Assembly: GCA_019117525.1 (NCBI GenBank)
Contig: DWZO01000063.1
Coordinates: 1 to 64,000 of the forward strand
Length of the DNA stretch: 64,000 nucleotides
Direction of reading: 5' to 3'
DNA from: Allocoprobacillus merdigallinarum
Lineage (GTDB): Bacteria > Bacillota_I > Bacilli_A > Erysipelotrichales > Coprobacillaceae
In this document: piece after piece, positions 48,978-57,400 of the stretch
Numbering within the stretch: the stretch's first letter is position 1
How the letters are laid out: each line of letters begins with the position of its first letter
Notes under the pieces: model-generated
What the model saw: the letters and a program-made list of their open reading frames with translations, nothing else
Database searches by the model: none
Told to the model about the DNA's origin: nothing
Made by a program: the position numbers and the translations under genes

Positions 48978-49709
48978 ATGACACAATATATTTATGGAAA
49001 AAACACAGTTATAGAATCTTTAAAGGGAAATAAACCAGTTTATGAGGTTTATTTGATGAAAAATGCAAAAGATGATAAAGTTCTTTCCCTTGCAAAAGCT
49101 AAACATGTGAAGGTGCATATGGTGCGTCATAAAGATGAGTTAAATCAACTTGTTGGATCTGTTGTTCATCAAGGTATTGTGGCAGCAGTACAAGATTATC
49201 GTTATTATACGCTTGAAGAAATTTTAAATGCTATTCCACAAGGGAAACAACCATTGTTGCTGATGCTTGATGGTTTGGAAGATCCACATAATCTAGGAGC
49301 TATTTTAAGAACTTGTGATGCTATTGAAGTCGATGGTGTTATTATTGGTAAAAATAGGAGTGTAGGATTATCTGCAACCGTAGCTAAAGTATCTACTGGA
49401 GCCATTGATTATGTGAAAGTTGCACAAGTGACGAATTTATCAAGAACTTTAGACGATTTAAAGGAAAAAGGTTTTTGGGTCGTTGGTTGTGACTTAGATG
49501 AATCACAGGACTATCGTGCTATTGATTACAATATGCCTCTTGTCGTTGTGATTGGCTCAGAGGGGTTTGGTATATCACGTCTGGTTAAAAAGCATTGTGA
49601 TATGAATGTTGTTTTACCTATGACGGGACATGTTACGTCTTTAAATGCTTCTGTTGCTTCAGCAATTATACTTTATCAGATTTACAATTCACGTCATCCT
49701 TTAAAGTAG
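48978..49709 (+). CDS. rlmB: 23S rRNA (guanosine-2251-2'-O)-methyltransferase
   Basis: SPOUT/TrmH-family methylase, 243 residues. An N-terminal substrate-binding domain (YIYGKNTVIESLKGNKPVYEVYL) is followed by the knotted catalytic domain with LDGLEDPHNLGAILRTCDAIEVDGVIIG, VVIGSEGFGISRLVKKHCD and PMTGHVTSLNASVASAI, the SAM-binding motifs. ATG 48978 is used (GGAGTG eight bases upstream) rather than the GTG nine bases earlier that belongs to that site. In Bacillus yacP (rae1) follows, but here the sigma-factor gene comes directly, 12 bp later. Confidence 0.92.
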   Translation: MTQYIYGKNTVIESLKGNKPVYEVYLMKNAKDDKVLSLAKAKHVKVHMVRHKDELNQLVGSVVHQGIVAAVQDYRYYTLEEILNAIPQGKQPLLLMLDGLEDPHNLGAILRTCDAIEVDGVIIGKNRSVGLSATVAKVSTGAIDYVKVAQVTNLSRTLDDLKEKGFWVVGCDLDESQDYRAIDYNMPLVVVIGSEGFGISRLVKKHCDMNVVLPMTGHVTSLNASVASAIILYQIYNSRHPLK

Positions 49710-49721
49710 AAAGGAGGTAGC

Positions 49722-50336
49722 ATGCAAGGCTACAATTATGATGATGAATTGGTTTATTTAATGCGATGTGGCAGTGAGGAAGCTCAAGATATACTTTATA
49801 AACGCTATTATCGCAGAGTTTCAAAATGGGTATTAGCTTTTACAAAATATTTTATAAATGGTTATGAATATGAAGATTTTATTCAAATGGCTATGATGGG
49901 TTTTCATGATATTCTGGATAGTTATCGTGATGACCAAAAAGCAAGCTTATCGACATTTATGAAGATTGCTATTACCAAACGTATTTTAAGTTTAATGCGT
50001 GTGAATAAGGATGTTTGTTATCGTGCAGGAATGACAATTCTTTCGTTGGATAGTTATACGAGTGAAGATGAAGATACACGCTATATAGATCTGGTCGCTG
50101 ATATTCATGAACGCTATCAGCCTGAAGTTCATCTGATTGTTAAAGAAACAGCCACTTACTATGCTTTACAGATTGATGCCAAAACATCACAACGTGAAAA
50201 GATGGTTATGAATTACAAAAAGGCTGGTTATGACGAAGTAGAAATTGCAAAAAAGCTTCATATTTCAGTAAAAAGTGTCTATAATGCGGTTTATCGCTAT
50301 TCAAAGAAAATAGTTGCCATTGACGAGCTAAAATAA
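49722..50336 (+). CDS. sigH: Sigma-70 family factor at the sigH locus
   Basis: 204 residues. Region 2 is visible as EEAQDILYKRYYRRVSKWVLAFTKYFINGYEYEDFIQMAMMGFHDILDSYR and region 4 as REKMVMNYKKAGYDEVEIAKKLHISVKSVYNAVYRYSKKI. Synteny with Bacillus (rlmB before, rpmG-secE-nusG after) makes it the SigH orthologue by position, the factor for early sporulation and stationary-phase genes. The sequence is clearly more divergent from Bacillus SigH than neighbouring genes are from theirs, so promoter specificity may differ. AAAGGAGG precedes the ATG. Confidence 0.82.
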   Translation: MQGYNYDDELVYLMRCGSEEAQDILYKRYYRRVSKWVLAFTKYFINGYEYEDFIQMAMMGFHDILDSYRDDQKASLSTFMKIAITKRILSLMRVNKDVCYRAGMTILSLDSYTSEDEDTRYIDLVADIHERYQPEVHLIVKETATYYALQIDAKTSQREKMVMNYKKAGYDEVEIAKKLHISVKSVYNAVYRYSKKIVAIDELK

Positions 50337-50374
50337 ATATGTTAAATTATATTAACGGTAAAGGAGTGATGAAC

Positions 50375-50524
50375 ATGAAACAAAAAGTAATCTTGGTTTG
50401 TAGTGAGTGTTTATCACGTAATTATTCAGTCACTAAAAATAAAAGATTAAATGTAGAAAGACTTGAGTTAAGAAAATATTGTAAAAAATGTGGAAAACAT
50501 ACAATCCATAAAGAAACAAAATAG
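50375..50524 (+). CDS. rpmG: 50S ribosomal protein L33
   Basis: 49 residues: MKQKVILVCSECLSRNYSVTKNKR then LELRKYCKKCGKHTIHKETK. The two CxxC pairs identify the zinc-binding (C+) form. ATG 50375 has AAGGAG eight bases upstream; upstream in-frame starts overlap that site. It lies between the sigma gene and secE, as in other Firmicutes. Confidence 0.93.
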   Translation: MKQKVILVCSECLSRNYSVTKNKRLNVERLELRKYCKKCGKHTIHKETK

Positions 50525-50533
50525 GAGGTAGAC

Positions 50534-50722
50534 ATGAAAATCAAAGAATGGTGTACACTAAAGGGTATTCGTGCTGAAATCAAGAATATTCATTGGTTAA
50601 CAAAAAAAGAATTGGCTTATAATTCAGTTGTTGTTTTGGTTTTTTGCTTTTTGTTTGGAATTTACTTTTATGGTAGCGATGCAGTTATTGCATTAATTTT
50701 AAAAGCATTGGGGTTGAATTAA
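50534..50722 (+). CDS. secE: Preprotein translocase subunit SecE
   Basis: 62-residue clamp subunit of SecYEG. An amphipathic helix (IRAEIKNIHWLTKKELAYNSVVVLVFCF) with the conserved W-T-K/E pattern leads into a single transmembrane helix (about 30-55). TAGGAGGTAGAC precedes the ATG. Directly upstream of nusG. Confidence 0.92.
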   Translation: MKIKEWCTLKGIRAEIKNIHWLTKKELAYNSVVVLVFCFLFGIYFYGSDAVIALILKALGLN

Positions 50723-50723
50723 G

Positions 50724-51281
50724 ATGTCTGGAATGAATGATGAAGGAAGACGCTGGTATGTTGTGAATACATATTCAGGTCATGAAAATAAAGTTAAAGA
50801 AAATTTAGAAAAACGTGTTGAATCAATGGGATTACAGGACTGTTTATTTAATATTGTGATTCCTGAACACGTAGAAACTGAAATCAAAGATGGTAAAAAA
50901 ATTAATAAAACGAAAAATATGTTCCCTGGTTATGTGCTGGTAGAAATGATCATGACAGATGAAGCATGGTATATTGTTCGTAATACATCAGGAGTAACTG
51001 GGTTTATTGGATCTTCTGGTGGTGGAGCGAAACCATTCCCATTACCTAAGGAAGAAATTGATCCTATTTTAAAAAGTATGGGTATCAAAACATCTCAAGT
51101 TGAAGTTGATTTTGGTGTTGGTGATGAAGTTCGTGTTGTTTCTGGTCCATTTGCTGGAAAACAGGGAAAAGTGGAATCTATTGATCATGAAAAAGAAGAA
51201 GCTTCTGTTTTGATTGATTTCTTAGGTAATCAAAATTTAATGGAAATTGGGCTTGTTCAGTTAGAAAAAGTTGAATTATAA
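50724..51281 (+). CDS. nusG: Transcription termination/antitermination factor NusG
   Basis: 185 residues: NGN domain (RRWYVVNTYSGHENKVKENLEKRVESMG, NMFPGYVLVEM, VRNTSGVTGFIGSSG) and KOW domain (GDEVRVVSGPFAGKQGKVESID). It binds RNA polymerase and links it to ribosomes or to pausing. The gene begins 1 bp after the secE stop. ATG 50724 is used; the ATG nine bases later is an alternative, and the GGGG site upstream is weak for both. Confidence 0.94.
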   Translation: MSGMNDEGRRWYVVNTYSGHENKVKENLEKRVESMGLQDCLFNIVIPEHVETEIKDGKKINKTKNMFPGYVLVEMIMTDEAWYIVRNTSGVTGFIGSSGGGAKPFPLPKEEIDPILKSMGIKTSQVEVDFGVGDEVRVVSGPFAGKQGKVESIDHEKEEASVLIDFLGNQNLMEIGLVQLEKVEL

Positions 51282-51283
51282 TG

Positions 51284-51310
51284 AAAAGACCTGAAATATG
51301 GTCTTTTTTT
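51284..51310 (+). terminator. Terminator after nusG
   Basis: AAAAGACC (51284-51291) pairs with GGTCTTTT (51300-51307), with seven T from 51304. It separates nusG from the rplKA unit. Confidence 0.85.
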
Positions 51311-51343
51311 GACAAAAAAGTTGATTTATTCAATAAAAAACTA

Positions 51344-51371
51344 TTGCATTCCTTAATAGATTATGTATAAT
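51344..51371 (+). promoter_or_regulatory. rplK-rplA promoter
   Basis: -35 TTGCAT (51344-51349), 16-bp spacer, consensus -10 TATAAT (51366-51371). Confidence 0.7.
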
Positions 51372-51377
51372 AATTAA

Positions 51378-51445
51378 ACGACGCAATATGTGTTACTATG
51401 CGTGGGAGGATTGACTGTCCTGTACCACAGCACGGACAAATTTTT
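51378..51445 (+). ncRNA. Structured rplKA mRNA leader (possible L1-binding site)
   Basis: The ~70-nt untranslated leader folds: ACGCA (51381-51385) with TGCGT (51399-51403); and GTCCTGT (51417-51423) with ACAG then GGAC (51427-51437), or alternatively GTGG (51402-51405) with CCAC (51425-51428). In several bacteria L1 represses its own L11-L1 operon through such a leader, so this is the likely role; the exact L1 motif was not demonstrated. Confidence 0.45.
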
Positions 51446-51461
51446 ATAGGAGGTGTGTCGC

Positions 51462-51881
51462 GTGAGTAAAAAAGTCACAAGAGTTATGAAAATTCAATTC
51501 CCTGCTGGGGGAGCAAAACCAGGGCCAGCTTTAGCAGGTGCTGGAATTCAGATGCCAAAATTCTGTACTGCTTTCAACGATCAAACTAAAGATCGTATGG
51601 GAGAAACTGTACCAGTTGTTTTGACAATCTATGAAGATAAAAGTTTTGATTTCGTATTAAAAACTGCTCCAACTGCAGAAATGATCAAAAAGGCATGTGG
51701 AATTAAGAAAGCTGCTTCTGATTCTAAACAAACAGTTGCAACTTTATCAGCTGAAAAATTAAAAGAAATCGCTGAATACAAAATGCCTGATTTAAATGCT
51801 AACGATTTAGAAGGAGCTATGAAAATCGTAGCTGGTACTGCTCGTAATATGGGTGTAAAAGTTGAAGGCTTAGATGCTTAA
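51462..51881 (+). CDS. rplK: 50S ribosomal protein L11
   Basis: 139 residues, full length, with MKIQFPAGGAKPGPALAGAGIQMPKFCTAFNDQT (the proline-rich N-terminal domain) and the rRNA-binding C-terminal domain. Part of the GTPase-associated centre that interacts with elongation factors. The start is GTG 51462, with TAGGAGGTG upstream; an earlier in-frame GTG lies within that site. Position 26-27 reads GIQMPKFC where most bacteria have GVNIMGFC, an atypical linker. Confidence 0.95.
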   Translation: MSKKVTRVMKIQFPAGGAKPGPALAGAGIQMPKFCTAFNDQTKDRMGETVPVVLTIYEDKSFDFVLKTAPTAEMIKKACGIKKAASDSKQTVATLSAEKLKEIAEYKMPDLNANDLEGAMKIVAGTARNMGVKVEGLDA

Positions 51882-51904
51882 TTTAATGAAGAGGAGATAA
51901 GAAA

Positions 51905-52588
51905 ATGGCTAAAAGAAGTAAAAAATATCAAGAAGCCGCTGCTCTTATTGAAAAAGGTAAAGCTTACCCAATTGATGAAGCAGTTGCTTTAGTAAAGAAA
52001 ACAAGTAAAGTTAATTTTGATGCAAGTGTGGATGTTGTATTTAAATTAGGATTAGATACAAGACATGCTGATCAACAATTACGTGGTGCAGTTGTGTTAC
52101 CACACGGAACTGGAAAAACTAAAAAAGTTTTAGTTGTCACTCAAGGAGCTAAAGTTGAAGAAGCTAAAGCTGCTGGAGCAGATGTTGTAGGTGGAAAAGA
52201 AATTCTTGAAGATATCCAAAAAGGATGGCTTGATTTCGAAGTTATGATTGCAACACCTGATATGATGGCTGAATTAGGAAAATTAGGACGTATTTTAGGG
52301 CCTAAAGGATTAATGCCTAACCCTAAAACTGGAACAGTCACTATGGATGTAGCAAAAGCTGTTCAAGAAACAAAAGCTGGTAAAGTGACTTACCGTACTG
52401 ATAAAGATGGTAATGTTCATATGCCAATCGGAAGAGTATCTTTCGAAGATGAAAAACTTGCAGAAAACTTTAAAACAGTTTACGACTTATTATTAAGAGT
52501 TAAACCATCTTCTGCAAAAGGAACTTATATGAAGAACATCGTTGTTTCTTCAACTATGGGTCCTTCAGTAAAAGTTGCTTCAATGTAA
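51905..52588 (+). CDS. rplA: 50S ribosomal protein L1
   Basis: 227 residues: KRSKKYQEAAALIEKGKAYPIDEAVALVKK at the start, the second domain with DMMAELGKLGRILGPKGLMPNPKTGTVT, and C-terminal KPSSAKGTYMKNIVVSSTMGPSVKV. Forms the mobile L1 stalk and is usually the autoregulator of its own operon. AGAGGAGATAAG ribosome binding site, 23 bp after rplK. Confidence 0.96.
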   Translation: MAKRSKKYQEAAALIEKGKAYPIDEAVALVKKTSKVNFDASVDVVFKLGLDTRHADQQLRGAVVLPHGTGKTKKVLVVTQGAKVEEAKAAGADVVGGKEILEDIQKGWLDFEVMIATPDMMAELGKLGRILGPKGLMPNPKTGTVTMDVAKAVQETKAGKVTYRTDKDGNVHMPIGRVSFEDEKLAENFKTVYDLLLRVKPSSAKGTYMKNIVVSSTMGPSVKVASM

Positions 52589-52609
52589 TTGAAGTCATAA
52601 CAAAAAGAC

Positions 52610-52713
52610 GCAATCAATATACCGTAGACAGCAACGGGGAAACCTTAATGAAGTTGCCGAGGTGATATTGTCAAAGAATTGACAACTCCCTCGTGTTTAC
52701 TGAGGGAGTTTTT
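52610..52713 (+). ncRNA. Ribosomal protein L10 leader with attenuator
   Basis: The leader contains the conserved L10-binding sequences CCGTAGACAGCAACGGGG, AAACCTTAATG and GTTGCCGAGGTG (52622-52664), matching the L10_leader RNA family. It is followed by a hairpin TTGTC/GACAA and then a terminator, AACTCCCTC (52684-52692) with GAGGGAGTT (52702-52710) and a T-run. Binding of the L10(L12)4 complex reduces rplJL expression; a terminator in this place implies attenuation in addition to any translational effect. Confidence 0.9.
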
Positions 52714-52758
52714 CACGGATATATTGTTGCATATATAAAATCAATAGGAGGTGTAACA

Positions 52759-53280
52759 ATGTCAAAAGAAATCTTAGAAGCGAAACAACAGGTTGTTGCT
52801 GAAATTAGTGAACAATTAAAAGCTTCACAATCAACAGTTGTTGTAGAATATCGTGGATTAACAGTGGCTGAAGTTACTGAATTACGTAGAGCTTTAAGAG
52901 CTGAAAATGTGGGATTTAAAGTTTATAAAAACACATTAGTTCAAAGAGCTGTTGAACAAGAAGGTATGAACGAATTAGAAGAATACCTTGTTGGTCCAAA
53001 TGCTTTAGCGTTTGGTAAAGATGATGCAGTGGCTCCTGCAAGAATCTTAGCTGATTTTGCAAAAGACCATGAAGCATTACAAATTAAAGCTGCTTATATC
53101 GAAGGTAAATTCTTACCAAAAGAAGAAGTTATGGCAGTGGCAAAATTACCTAATCGTGAAGGTATGTACTCAATGTTACTTGCATGTATGAAAGAACCTG
53201 TTGCAAAAGTGGCAAGAGTTATTCAAGCTGTTGCTGATGCAAAAGGTGGAGATGCAGCTGAAGAAGCTGCTGCTGAATAG
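52759..53280 (+). CDS. rplJ: 50S ribosomal protein L10
   Basis: 173 residues: KEILEAKQQVVAEISEQLKASQSTVVVEYRGLTVAEVTELRRALR and FKVYKNTLVQRAVE, typical of L10, then the C-terminal helix that binds L7/L12 dimers. ATG 52759 follows AGGAGGTG; readings that begin upstream would run through the leader terminator. First gene of rplJL, under the L10 leader. Confidence 0.96.
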   Translation: MSKEILEAKQQVVAEISEQLKASQSTVVVEYRGLTVAEVTELRRALRAENVGFKVYKNTLVQRAVEQEGMNELEEYLVGPNALAFGKDDAVAPARILADFAKDHEALQIKAAYIEGKFLPKEEVMAVAKLPNREGMYSMLLACMKEPVAKVARVIQAVADAKGGDAAEEAAAE

Positions 53281-53305
53281 TTAAAAATGAACGGAGGAAA
53301 ATAAA

Positions 53306-53677
53306 ATGGCAAAATTAACACATGAAGATATCTTAGCTTATTTAGAAGAAGCTACAATTTTAGAATTAAATGATTTAGTAAAAGCAATCGAAGAAAAATT
53401 TGATGTAACTGCTGCTGCTCCTGTAGCTGTTGTTGCTGGTGGAGAAGCTGCTGCAGATGCTGCACCTGCTAACGTAACTGTAACATTAACTGATGTTGGT
53501 GCTACTAAAGTTGCTGTTATCAAAGCAGTAAGAGAAATCACTGGTTTAGGATTAGTTGATGCTAAAGGATTAGTAGACAAAGTTCCAGCTGAAATTAAGA
53601 AAGATATTCCTGCAGAAGAAGGAGCTAAGATTAAAGAACAATTAGAAGCTGCTGGTGCAACTGTAGAAGTTAAATAA
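53306..53677 (+). CDS. rplL: 50S ribosomal protein L7/L12
   Basis: 123 residues, acidic, with an N-terminal dimerisation/L10-binding helix, an Ala-rich hinge (AAAPVAVVAGGEAAADAAPA), and the factor-binding C-terminal domain (KVAVIKAVREITGLGLVDAKGLVDKVP). GGAGGAAAATAAA precedes the ATG, 25 bp after rplJ. Confidence 0.97.
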   Translation: MAKLTHEDILAYLEEATILELNDLVKAIEEKFDVTAAAPVAVVAGGEAAADAAPANVTVTLTDVGATKVAVIKAVREITGLGLVDAKGLVDKVPAEIKKDIPAEEGAKIKEQLEAAGATVEVK

Positions 53678-53690
53678 TTTCTTGGAATAA

Positions 53691-53715
53691 AAAAGCCCTT
53701 GTCAAAGGGCTTTTT
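53691..53715 (+). terminator. Terminator of rplJL
   Basis: AAAAGCCCTT (53691-53700) pairs with AAGGGCTTTT (53705-53714), ending in a T-run. The following methyltransferase gene begins only 20 bp later, so it probably depends on read-through. Confidence 0.88.
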
Positions 53716-53733
53716 ATCTTAGGAGAATAGAAG

Positions 53734-54327
53734 ATGACACATTATTATACAAATAATATTGATTTAAAATCTCAAAAAACACAAATTTCTTTTCAATATA
53801 GAGGACATCATCTGGTTTTTATAAGTGATAGTGGCGTTTTTTCAAAAGAACGTATTGATTATGGTTCGCGTGTTTTATTGGAAAGCATGAATATACAATC
53901 TCATCAAAAAACATTATTAGATGTTGGTTGTGGTTATGGGACTTTAGGTATTTCTTTAAAGAAAGTTTATCCATGGTTACATGTTGAAATGGTTGATGTG
54001 AATGAACGTGCTATTGCATTGGCTAATGAGTCTATTGAATATAATCAGGAAAATGATATTATTGCTTATAAAAGCTCGGTTTATGAAAATGTGAAAGATA
54101 CATTTGATATTATTGTTTCTAATCCGCCTATTCGTGCAGGGAAAAAGATTGTTTTTGAAATATTAGAAAAAGCATATAATCATTTAAATAATCAAGGAGA
54201 ATTATTTATTGTTATTCAAAAAAAACAAGGCGCTCCTTCAGCTAAGAAAAAAATGGAAGATGTTTTTGGAAATTGTGAAATTATAAAACGTGATAAAGGA
54301 TATTTTATTTTAAAATCTGTAAAATAA
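53734..54327 (+). CDS. RsmC-like class I rRNA methyltransferase (YbxB)
   Basis: 197 residues: SAM-binding LLDVGCGYGTLGISLKKVYP, the acidic MVDVNERAIALANESI, and VSNPPIRAGKKIVFEILEKAYNHL with the NPP(I/F/Y) motif of N-methyltransferases acting on nucleic acid. It corresponds to B. subtilis YbxB and to the C-terminal half of E. coli RsmC (m2G1207 of 16S rRNA); target inferred from family. Its place between rplL and rpoB is conserved in Firmicutes. Ribosome binding site TTAGGAGAA. Confidence 0.88.
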   Translation: MTHYYTNNIDLKSQKTQISFQYRGHHLVFISDSGVFSKERIDYGSRVLLESMNIQSHQKTLLDVGCGYGTLGISLKKVYPWLHVEMVDVNERAIALANESIEYNQENDIIAYKSSVYENVKDTFDIIVSNPPIRAGKKIVFEILEKAYNHLNNQGELFIVIQKKQGAPSAKKKMEDVFGNCEIIKRDKGYFILKSVK

Positions 54328-54376
54328 CACTGTTTTTTACTGTTTCAAAAGTTATTTTGAAATTTATGATTTGGTA

Positions 54377-54408
54377 TTGACTTCAACTGGCCTCTATGCT
54401 AGTATAAT
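54377..54408 (+). promoter_or_regulatory. rpoBC promoter
   Basis: -35 TTGACT (54377-54382), then TAGTAT (54400-54405) at 17-bp spacing overlapping a perfect TATAAT (54403-54408) at 20-bp spacing. Leader of about 80 nt. Confidence 0.65.
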
Positions 54409-54494
54409 AAAATGCCTACTCATATATAAAAAGCAGTGTTTTTTGCGTGCTTTAAATAAGGAGATAGAGATAATTGATAAGGAGTGAAGCGGGC

Positions 54495-57400
54495 TTGGAA
54501 AAAAATGTAACTCAGGCAAAAAGTCGTATTAATCGTCGTAATTATTCAAGAATTAGTGGGTCTTTAGAATTACCAAATTTAGTAGAAATCCAAACAAATT
54601 CTTATGAATGGTTTAAGAACGAAGGTATCAAAGAAGTTTTTAACGATGTTTATCCTATTAGCAATTTTAATGAAACTTTAACTTTAGAGTTTGTTGATTG
54701 CCGTTTTGATGAGCCAAAATATTCAGTAGATGAAGCTAAAGATAGAGATGCAAATTATTCTGCTCCTATTCGTGCTACTTTACGTTTAGTGAATAATGGA
54801 ACTGGCGAAATTAAAGAAAACGAAGTCTTTATGGGAGATTTTCCATTAATGACTGATGCTGGTACTTTTATCATTAATGGTGCTGAACGTGTTATTGTTT
54901 CACAATTAGTGCGTTCACCAGGTGCATATTTTGCTGATGCCATGGATAAAAGTGGTAAGACAGTCTTTACAGGAAGCATGATTCCTTCAAGAGGAACATG
55001 GCTTGAATTTGAAAATGACGCAAAAGATATTTTAAATGTACGTATTGACCGTACACGTAAAATTCCTGGTACAATTTTATTACGTGCTTTAGGTTTAAGC
55101 AGTGATGAAGATATTATTGAAGTGTTAGGTGATCATGAGTTTATTAGAAATACTCTAGCCAAAGATACAACTCACGATACTGATGAAGCTTTAATTGAAA
55201 TTTACAATAAATTAAGACCAGGAGAACCTGCAACGCTAGAAGGTGCTAATACTTTATTATATACAAGATTTTTTGATGCAAAAAGATATGATCTTGCGCG
55301 TGCAGGACGTTTTAAACTTGGCAAAAAATTGAGTTTATTAGATAGAATTACAAACCGTGTTTTAGCTCAGGATGTTATAGATATAGATGGAAATGTTGTC
55401 ATGAAAGAAGGAACTTTATTAACAAAAGATAAAGTTGACCTTTTAGCTCCTGTTTTCCAGGCTGGAGCTCATACAATGGACATTAAAACAAATGATTTCT
55501 TAAAATCACATGGACGTATTCAAGTGCTTGAAGTCTATGTTGATGAAACAAAATCAAAGAAAATGAGAGTTGTTGGGACAGATTTATCATTAGATTGTAA
55601 ATATATTACAATTTCTGATATGATTGCTGCCTATTCATATATGTTGAATCTTGTTGATATTTATGATTCATTAGATTTAGCAAGTGACGATAGAGTCAAC
55701 TTAATGAGTCGTATTGGTTTATTAGATGATATTGATCATTTAGGAAATAGACGTGTACGTTCTGTTGGTGAATTAATTCAAAATCAATTTAGAATTGGTT
55801 TATCAAGAATGGAGAGAGTCGTTAAAGAAAGAATGTCATTATCTGAAATTGATAGTGTCACTCCTCAGTCATTAACTAACATTCGTCCATTAACTGCCGC
55901 TATGAAAGAATTTTTCTCATCATCTCAGTTATCTCAATTTATGGATCAGATTAATCCATTAGCCGAGTTAACAAATAAACGTCGTTTATCAGCATTAGGG
56001 CCAGGTGGTTTATCAAGAGATCGTGCTGGTTATGAAGTCCGTGACGTTCATGCCTCTCACTATGGTCGTATTTGTCCAATTGAAACACCTGAAGGTCCAA
56101 ATATCGGGTTAATTTCTACACTTGCTTCTTATGCAAAAATCAATAAATATGGATTTATTGAAACACCATATCGTAAAGTGAATCATAGTGTGATTGACGA
56201 AAATGATGTGCGTTATTTAACAGCCGATGAAGAAAAGAATTATGTCATTGCACAAGCAAAAGTTCAACATGATGAAAATGGAAAAATCTTGGATGAACAA
56301 GTTATTGCCCGTCATTTGGGAGAAAATATTATGGCTAAGCCTGAAGAAATTGATTTTATTGATATTTCTCCAAAACAGATCGTTTCTGTAGCCACTTCAT
56401 GTATTCCTTTCCTAGAAAATGACGATGCGACTCGTGCTTTGATGGGTGCCAACATGCAACGTCAGGCCGTACCATTATTAAATCCACACACACCTCTTGT
56501 AGGAACTGGTATGGAATATCAGGCTGCTAGAGATTCTGGAGCTGCAGTTGTGGCTAAAAAAGATGGTATTGTCACATATGTTGATGCGAAAAAGATTATT
56601 GTTGAAGAAGATACAGGTCCACATAAGTATCGTTTAACAAAATTTGCGATTTCCAATGCGGGAACTTGCATTAATCATAGACCAATCGTAAAAGCTGGAG
56701 ATAAAGTTGTCAAAGGGGAAATTTTAGCTGATGGTCCATCTATGGAACAAGGTGAATTAGCCCTTGGACAAAACGTATTGGTTGGTTTCATGACATGGAA
56801 TGGTTATAACTACGAAGATGCTGTTATCATGTCTGAAAGATTAGTGAAAGAAGATGTTTATACATCTATTCATATTGAAGAATATAGTATTGAATGTCGT
56901 GATACAAAATTAGGTCCTGAAGAAATTACGCGTGATATTCCAAACGTTGGGGAAGATGCCCGTAAAAACTTGAATAGCGAAGGTATCATTATGATTGGTG
57001 CTGAAGTGAAAGAAGGGGATATCTTAGTTGGTAAAGTAACACCTAAAGGACAGGCAGAATTATCTGCTGAAGAAAAATTATTACTAGCAATCTTTGGTGA
57101 AAAATCAAGAGAAGTCAAAGATAATTCATTAAGAGTTCCTCATGGTGGTGCTGGTATTGTTCATGATATTAAAATCTTCTCTAGAAAAAATGGTGATGAA
57201 TTACAACCAGGTGTTAATAAAGTTGTTAAAGTGTATATCGTTCAAAAACGTAAGATTTCTGAAGGAGATAAAATGGCCGGACGTCATGGTAACAAAGGGG
57301 TTATCTCTAAGATCTTACCTATCGAAGATATGCCACATTTGGAAGATGGTACAATTCTTGATATCATGTTAAATCCATTAGGGGTACCATCACGTATGAA

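Noticed and set aside
53338..53580. Antisense reading frames inside rplL, rpoB and other highly biased genes
   Set aside because: They arise from codon bias on the sense strand and lack ribosome binding sites.
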